Assembly (NCBI RefSeq): GCF_947242115.1
Contig: NC_074716.1
Location: forward strand, 3,450,001 to 3,514,000
Length of the DNA stretch: 64,000 nt
Reading direction: 5' to 3'
Origin: Biomphalaria glabrata
Lineage: Eukaryota > Mollusca > Gastropoda > Planorbidae
Positions 58,901-64,000 of the stretch are shown here, piece by piece. The notes beneath the pieces are model-generated. The model was not told the origin of the DNA, searched no databases, and worked only from the letters and a program-made list of their open reading frames with translations. Position 1 is the stretch's first letter, and each line of letters begins with the position of its first letter. Made by a program: the position numbers and the translations under genes.

Positions 58901-61900
58901 GCCGCTGATGAGTGCAGAAATGTTGAAGGTAAGCACAGTACACCAACAATGGTTTTATGCGGCGACTCGTAGCTAGACATTTTAATTGAAAGTCTAGCAG
59001 TTACTGTGAAATAAAATGATAGAAGAACAGGTTCAACTCTTCTTGACTTTACTTTCATTACATTTTCAAATTATCATTTTATAAGAAAGTAGTTTCATCA
59101 TTGACTGGTGACTCCACAGCCAAGTTGTAGTGTTTTTGCGATGCTCAGACCCAGCATCATATCACTAGGCAAATATAAATTAACACATAAACTGTTATGA
59201 GTGAGTTCACTGAATTATTTTGTCTAGTTCATTTTCGACTAGTGAAATATGAACATTAAATTTTTTTTTGTATAAGAAAATTGGCTCTTAAGTCCAGATG
59301 TAATATTTACATACATAGTGAATGTTTTAAACCAGCAGCAGGAGCTTATGTATTAAAAATTGCCTTTTGATTTTCTTAAAGTTTTAAATCAAAAAGGAAA
59401 CTCATTAGAACCAACATCCTTTCTTAGACGCAAACATTCCATGATAAAAGAGTTTTTACAGGCTCAGTAGATTAATAATAATCCTCTTAGGATTTAATTG
59501 TGGGCTTTTAGACTAGCATTAAAGTGTTTCCCTAATTATAGCTAGCTTAAAAGTCTATCCCTAATTATAGCTAGCTTAAAAGTCTCTCCCAAATTACAGC
59601 TACCTTAAAAGTCTCTCCCTAATTATAGCTAGCTTAAAAGTCTCTCCGAAATTGTAGCTAGCTTAAAAGTCTCTCCCAAATTTTAGCTAGCTTAAAAGTC
59701 TCTCCCAAATTATAGCTAGCTTAAAAGTCTCTCCCAAATTATAGCTAGCTTATAAGTCTCTCCCAAATTATAGCTAGCTTAATAGTCTCTCCCAAATTAT
59801 AGCTAGCTTAAAATTCTTTCCTTAATTGTTACATTTGTGTAAAGAATGGTTGTAGTTTAAGAAACATTGCCATCAAATAAATATTTCTCTTCATCCTCTA
59901 GTTCCCAGTCCTGTGCAGCTGTTACTTCCAGCTTATCTCCTACCTGGCTGACTTGTACTCTGAGAAATTTTGTCAACTTCCACATCAGCTTTTCAACAGT
60001 ATCATGGCTTCCATAGAATTGGGCTTCAATTGGTATCCTTGAGATTTTATGGCTTTATATTTTGTGCTGTTATGGCACGATTAGGAATTAGTTATTTTGT
60101 TTCAGACAAAGGGAAAGACTTAGAGACAATGACATGACTAGTAAAAACTAGACGAGGTTTTTGAGGAAGGAGAATGAAATATAAACAAATGTAAACAGAT
60201 GACTTTTGACGGCTTTAGAGAGCAGAGCTTTTTATGAATGTAGAGATTTAATTTGACGACATTCGACCTTTGTTATTATTAAACTTATTTGACATTCGCT
60301 ACCTTTCGCCTGTGTTATTGGATTTCATTATTTATGAGTGTTACCTCCATTTGATTATCTGCATCAGACACATCACGGAAGCGCCTAACAGTGCTAGTTG
60401 ACAGGTTAGGATTTAAATATGTACATTCTATGACCTAATTCATCTCCATTTTGGCTAGCTGACAGGTTGAGATTTAAATAAATACATTCTATGACCTAAT
60501 TCATCTCCATTTTGGCTAGTTGACAGGTTGGGATTTAAATAAATACATTCTATGACCTAATTCATCTTCATTTTGGATTGGTTGGGGTACATTTAAATTG
60601 TTTCTGAACTAAAGGAAATGATTTCAAAATTTATGTCAATAGTTTTAGGGAACCATAAATTAAACTTGACTATTTAGTCTGTCCTAATATTAATTACACA
60701 TTGTGTGGTCTACTAGACAGCAAACTGTTTTCCCTAACCCCTTATACTCAAGAAAACATTTTAATCAACAAACCAATCCAGTAAACTCTAGACTCTTTAA
60801 ACTCAAAGACTCTGGCTTGATAGTCTCATTAAGCTCAGCAGTTGTTAGAAAAAAAGAAAAGTCCCAACTGCTGATTTAAAAAGAAACTCACCTATCTCAT
60901 TTTTTGTATCCGAACCTAAGAACACTTCTTTGCATTTATATTCCATTTGGTTTTGTTCCATTAAGAGACATTAATTCTGCCACTATTTTCAAAATGAAAC
61001 ATGAACAAAAAATGTTGTGTTGTTTGTGCATTTATTTTCCTGAGCTAGATGATTTGTAGCTATGCTAAAGAAACTGTAGAACACTGCTTTCAAACCATTA
61101 ACAATCTTGCGGAATACTTCCTCAAAATCTCTTTAGCTTCTTTGGTAAAATGTTCCGTCAATCTTTGTTCTCATATTCAGTTTCACAGTTTTGTTGAAGT
61201 TAAACTTAACATTTGAGTTGAAGTTAACAAACTAACAAAAAACTGGAGTTCTTTACCTAACAAAGTTCTTCGTTATAAGTTTTTTCTTAATGTGTTCCGA
61301 ATTTTTGTTGAAATAACTGTAGACCTAGATAGTTTTCTAGAATATTAAGTTGGTTAATTGTATTAATTTAGTTGTTACGTCAACATTACCCTGTTCTATA
61401 ACCAACTTAAGCTTTTAATAATTTATAATTGATTCTAGATTCCATTAGGATTAGCCAGTAATTTTCTGTATTTTAAGCAAAAAAGATTTCAATTAGATAA
61501 GGTTTAATTTTTAGTAAAGCTTCCACATGGATAAGCCAATCTAATTATTCCTAGTATATTTTGTGAATGTTAACCTTGACTGAGCCTGTAGTTCTGGTAC
61601 AGATGTGATTCGAATGCTTTTAGAATCCCTTCTTGCCATAGCTACTCATTATTTTCAGAATCCTCAGGTCCAACCAAATTTACAGTCAACACTGGGACAC
61701 TTCCTGAAGGTAAAACATTTCCTACAGATGTATTGATTCATTTCTGAGTAGCCAAGCCCTAAATTGCATTCATTTGTATTTGTGTCATTACTTTAAAATT
61801 GATTACCAAAGTTATTGACTAGTCAGGTTAAACCTTTAGAAATCAGTGATTGTTGAAATGTCATTCTAGGTTTTTCACCTCTACGTCTCTGCACATTTTG

Positions 61901-63545
61901 TCTTTATAAGACATTTATACGTTAGTAAGAAGAGATGCATCTAAAACTAAAATATAGTTTAGAAGAGGACTAGGACATCAATACAGTTCATTTGTAAACT
62001 CAAATGAAATACTAATTTGGATAATTGATATGGATTAATTTATTTCTTCGCTGAATTAGTAAAAGTGAAAAGTTTGTTAGTAACCCAAAAATTGTGGGTG
62101 GTAGAAGAGTTTGGCCACTTTTTTGTCAAGAAAATTTAAATGAAGTCTTTTACATAGTGTTACGCCTTTTTTTTTTCTGTTGATTCCATTATGTCTCACC
62201 CGAGGTAGTTCTAGCCGTCTCTCTATTTTTTTTTACATAACATTGCTCATATAGCAAGCACAATGATCATGCTTGGGGTTTGTTAAGCAAAATGATTTGA
62301 TCAAAGAAATATAATCCTTTGGTTTGTTTCAAAAGATAAAATTAGTTAAGAATCAGCCTTTATTCTCTAAGTTTCTGATTGAGTTTGTGTGTGTAATTCT
62401 AATGTTCATATTTCGTGCCTACTTGCAGGTTCTGTTCAAAATGCTTATCTTGGATAACTTTGATCTCCAGTTACAGGAAGTGGGTTCCACCACATTGTTT
62501 TGCTTGATTTGCTGTAATCAGGTGATTCTTACGATGTTTTTACCTGACCCGAAAGCTGCAATTTGTTTTTCTGTGTGTGCCATCCACACCAGTCTGTGAT
62601 ATATAAACAATATTGTAAAAATGTGTTTTGTACAATGAAAACTTAGAGTGCTAATGAAAGGATGGAATAAATAAAAAAAAAAGAAAATGGAGAATATTTT
62701 TGTAACATTAAATACATATATATATACATACATACACATATTTTATTACTACAAAAAAAATTTCTAGTAAAAATCTTTTTTTTTAAGTGAGGTGTCATTT
62801 ATTAGTAAACTTTATTATTCTCTATTTACTCCAAAAATATATATACTTACTAGTTTCTTATTCAAGTCTACAATTCTCTGACAGTTGGCACCACTCCCTC
62901 ACACTACATAACCATTTTCTCTTCCGTTGCACAATATGCCATTTACATTTCATGCTGATCTCATGTATTAACCCTGTGGCTCACACTGCACCTGTCATAC
63001 TCTAGCCTCTAATGTTTACTTTCAGTATGCCCCTATCTTACTTTAGCCTCTAATGTTTACTTTCAGTATGCCCCTATCTTACTTAAGCCTCTGTTTACTT
63101 TCAGTATGCCCCTATCTTACTTTAGCCTCTAATGTTTACTTTCAGTATGCCCCTATCTTACTGTAGCCTCTTATGTTTACTTTCATTATGCCCCTATCTT
63201 ACTGTAGCCTCTAATGTTTACTTTCAGTATGCCCCTATCTTACTGTAGCCTCTAATGTTTACTTTCAGTATGCCCCTATCTTACTGTAGCCTCTTATGTT
63301 TACTTTCAGTATGCCCCTATCTTACTTTCGCCTATAATGTTTATTTTCAGGACCTGTACAAAGATCTGGTGAACCAGTTGATACAAGTGCAGCCAGAAGA
63401 GTATAAGAATCGCCTTCTGCAAGCCTTCAATGAGCTGACACCCCCAACTTTGCAGCTCAGTGTTACTCGCCCCAATAAGATAACCTTCAGAACAAACTTT
63501 GATGTCTTTCTCAACAACGTCCGGGGATTTCTATGTGTTAGATAG
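42704..63545 (+). CDS. XPO4: Exportin-4, 25 coding exons
   Basis: Karyopherin of the importin-beta family; in vertebrates it exports eIF5A and SMAD3 and imports Sox factors with Ran. Exons: 42704-42757, 44359-44464, 44630-44778, 47083-47217, 47439-47555, 47978-48134, 48285-48391, 48496-48650, 49467-49641, 50592-50768, 51471-51601, 52527-52675, 53576-53750, 54203-54362, 55873-56042, 56300-56474, 57094-57252, 57592-57720, 58080-58146, 58620-58733, 58828-58928, 59902-60032, 61592-61709, 62429-62521, 63351-63545. All are GT-AG with matching phases; total 1132 residues (human 1151). Signature stretches: YALFQAATTIKEAI, QSYVREQILQTVAVILKRAT, RAFEQSDLKRVFM, LQEDIHWSILVAGNLLAD, KFKDIILIMEMLTNLMSK and the end NNVRGFLCVR (human NVGGLLCVK). 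Start chosen at 42704 because MAEHTVMLELEQASLIFM joins APPDLV as in human. Family: HEAT repeats throughout. Introns carry many tandem repeats. Confidence 0.96.
43080..43480. repeat. TCTAGA-rich tract in XPO4 intron 1
   Basis: Dense CTAGATCTAG, ACTAGACTAGT and TAGTAACTAG words with no fixed period, same type as at 33830-34600. Confidence 0.65.
44945..45182 (-). mobile_element. tRNA-derived SINE (family B), decayed
   Basis: Antisense in XPO4 intron 3. Body landmarks (GTGTCATGTTGCCAGCACAA, CACCTTTACTTTTCCC) match family B; the head is strongly mutated. Confidence 0.7.
45272..46277. mobile_element. hAT-type element D, copy 2 (uninterrupted)
   Basis: Ends CAGACCTGCCTACC and GGTAGGCAGGTCTG, flanked by ATATATAT on both sides (45264-45271 and 46278-46285). 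1006 bp, nearly identical to 8306-9886 without its nested element. The TACGCA words crowd within about 130 bases of the left end and 90 of the right. Located in XPO4 intron 3. Confidence 0.9.
47840..47984 (+). repeat. Tandemly repeated 3' splice site, XPO4 intron 5
   Basis: A 39-40 base unit with TTTTATTTTCTCTACAG followed by CAATCTG occurs four times; the AGs are at 47859, 47898, 47938 and 47977. The last is the real acceptor, and the first seven bases of exon 6 (CAATCTG) belong to the repeat unit. Copy three reads CAATAG in place of CTACAG. Confidence 0.85.
48737..48943. mobile_element. SPIN-like hAT MITE (207 bp)
   Basis: Begins CAGGGGTTCTCAACCTG and continues with a GTCACGACCCCTTTGGGGGT block, ending AAAAGGTTGAGAACCGCTG. 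An exact 8-bp duplication ACCTAGTT flanks it (48729-48736 and 48944-48951). From memory, these ends match SPIN hAT elements, known to have crossed between vertebrates, a triatomine bug and the snail Lymnaea. Non-autonomous, in XPO4 intron 8. Confidence 0.8.
49085..49180 (-). mobile_element. LINE C-terminal tail (family R)
   Basis: Minus strand carries KRRRNGERRSTNLAWC-like remains and ends like the VVPQQS...KG tails at 12840 and 41245. Only the last 90 bases remain. XPO4 intron 8. Confidence 0.55.
50233..50480 (+). mobile_element. tRNA-derived SINE (family B)
   Basis: Sense copy in XPO4 intron 9. Head CAGTGTGGTTAAGTGCTTGG, B box GGGTTTGAATC near 50279, then the family B body to GAAAGGGAACTTTACTTTTT. 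Confidence 0.8.
50872..51108 (+). mobile_element. tRNA-derived SINE (family B), decayed
   Basis: Sense copy in XPO4 intron 10 with mutated B box (GGGTTTATATC) and typical body (CAGAAACAGATGACCTTCAC). Confidence 0.75.
53731..53838 (+). repeat. Triplicated exon end plus 5' splice site, XPO4 exon 13
   Basis: The last 20 bases of exon 13 (ATGTAGATCCAGTCATTAG and one more) and the start of intron 13 recur twice at 40-base spacing. The three exon-intron borders read CATTAG|GTCAGT (donor used in the model, 53750), CATTAG|GTTATT and CATTAG|GTTTGT. Confidence 0.85.
54655..55645. repeat. 38-bp minisatellite, about 26 copies, XPO4 intron 14
   Basis: Unit approximately CACGCTGTCACATATTAACT followed by TAGTCACGAATGTTTTAT. 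A run of about six variant monomers (with ACAAAGTTTTATGACACAG and ACCCGAA variants) recurs at a distance of 227 bases (54921 and 55148), so there is a higher-order repeat. Confidence 0.95.
58273..58575. repeat. About 42-bp tandem repeat, XPO4 intron 19
   Basis: About seven or eight units of AAAAAGGTATAGATTTATTG plus CTGTGTTTAGGATTTTTT. Each contains an acceptor-like CTGTGTTTAG; the true acceptor of exon 20 reads CGCTGTGTTTCAG at 58619. Confidence 0.9.
59513..59825. repeat. 29-bp minisatellite, about 10 copies, XPO4 intron 21
   Basis: Unit TAGCTAGCTTAAAAGTCTCT plus CCCAAATTA, holding the palindrome TAGCTA. Lies about 75 bases before the exon 22 acceptor. Confidence 0.9.
60398..60580. repeat. 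About 63-bp tandem repeat, three copies, XPO4 intron 22
   Basis: Unit contains TTGACAGGTTGGGATTTAAA, ATACATTCTATGACCTAATT and CATCTCCATTTTGG. Confidence 0.85.
61060..61144 (+). CDS. XPO4: Candidate alternative XPO4 exon (22b)
   Basis: Bounded by GATTTGTAG and GTAAAA and open in the one phase that follows exon 22 (which ends TG). It encodes YAKETVEHCFQTINNLAEYF and LKISLASL. Aligned without gaps after LGFN, it matches human XPO4 (SMSSEVCQLCLEALTPLAEQ) at E, C and LAE. The start of exon 23 (CSGTDVIRMLLESLLAIAT) aligns to the same human residues. It ends in phase 0, which does not fit the exon 23 acceptor at 61591 but fits the strong acceptor ATTATTTTCAG at 61658 inside exon 23. Using 22b plus 61659-61709 gives a protein six residues longer. 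Confidence 0.6.
63012..63350 (+). repeat. 41-bp tandem repeat carrying the acceptor of XPO4 exon 25
   Basis: Unit CCTCTAATGTTTACTTTCAG plus TATGCCCCTATCTTACTGTAG, eight copies plus a last partial one. The last copy, TATAATGTTTATTTTCAG, is the splice acceptor of the final exon (AG at 63350). Seven upstream copies keep TTTCAG; one has TTTCAT. Confidence 0.95.
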
Positions 63546-64000
63546 CACCTGTGTTCCGACATCTTGTGATTGTGTGCTAGCAATAAGAAAGGCCAGCTAA
63601 TTCTCAGCATTTTCTGTTTGTTTTGGTGTGTTGCTGTCACACTTTCTTTGTTCACACTGGATCTTGTTATCTACAGCCACTGTTTGTTGGACCAACAGGG
63701 TCACCATGTTGAAGTTAGGCTTGTGTTCACTTGTAGAAACAGAAATCCAAATCAGGGGACATTCACTTTATTGTTTCACGAAAATGTTTGCTTGAAAGAG
63801 ACTCTACTGGTATGTGGCTGTGCATGTTCATGGTGTTTTTTTTTTTTCCAATTAAAAAAATGTTAGTAAAAATGGTGACTTGTGAATTCTGGACTGTGTT
63901 CCTAAGCCCAACATTGAACTCTCTATCAGTGATAGGTAGGCTATTAAAACTTTTTTTTTTTTTTTTTTTTTTGTTAGTTTGTCAGGGACCAGGACTTGTT
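63546..64000 (+). other. XPO4 3' untranslated region (open at the window end)
   Basis: Follows the stop codon at 63543-63545. The frame at 63570-63866 is an untranslated shadow. An ATTAAA (about 63852) is a possible polyadenylation signal, followed by long T runs at 63835-63848 and 63951-63972. Confidence 0.5.

Overview
The window looks like nuclear DNA of an invertebrate animal, most likely a freshwater pulmonate snail (Hygrophila, Biomphalaria/Bulinus type). The base is inference: intron-rich, AT-rich genes with animal-type proteins, tRNA-derived SINEs, several LINE families, many small hAT-type elements, a SPIN-like element, and long tracts of degenerate TCTAGA/AGATCT that I associate with these snails. 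No bacterial, organellar or rRNA features were seen.

Layout. 1-11.8 kb is non-coding and repeat-dense: a foldback element, a T-tract minisatellite, LINE and SINE fragments, and six hAT-type insertions, one nested in another, five of them with exact 8-bp target duplications on both sides. 11.9-16.8 kb (+) holds a four-exon gene for an unrecognised 241-residue protein. 22.2-18.1 kb (-) is YRDC, the threonylcarbamoyl-AMP synthase, in five exons and convergent with the first gene. 29.65-25.77 kb (-) is one long coding exon for a 1295-residue protein with 19 C2H2 zinc fingers, three of its finger pairs lying in a repeated composite module. 29.7-42.6 kb is intergenic or upstream non-coding sequence, with a pogo-like transposon inserted inside an old LINE reverse transcriptase. 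42.7-63.5 kb (+) is exportin-4 (XPO4) in 25 exons, complete from start to stop at 1132 codons, against 1151 residues in human.

The best finds are inside XPO4. A skipped-looking 85-base exon (61060-61144) encodes a second version of the HEAT helix encoded by the start of exon 23; both align without gaps to the vertebrate protein, and a second in-phase acceptor inside exon 23 (at 61659) makes the swap frame-compatible. In three introns of the same gene the splice sites themselves lie inside tandem repeats: the acceptors of introns 5 and 24 and the donor of intron 13. These look like exon-intron boundaries copied in tandem.

The genes have no operon-like relation. YRDC acts in tRNA t6A formation, XPO4 in nuclear transport, and the zinc-finger protein is a probable DNA-binding regulator. 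All exon models were derived by eye from splice phase and protein similarity, without transcript data.
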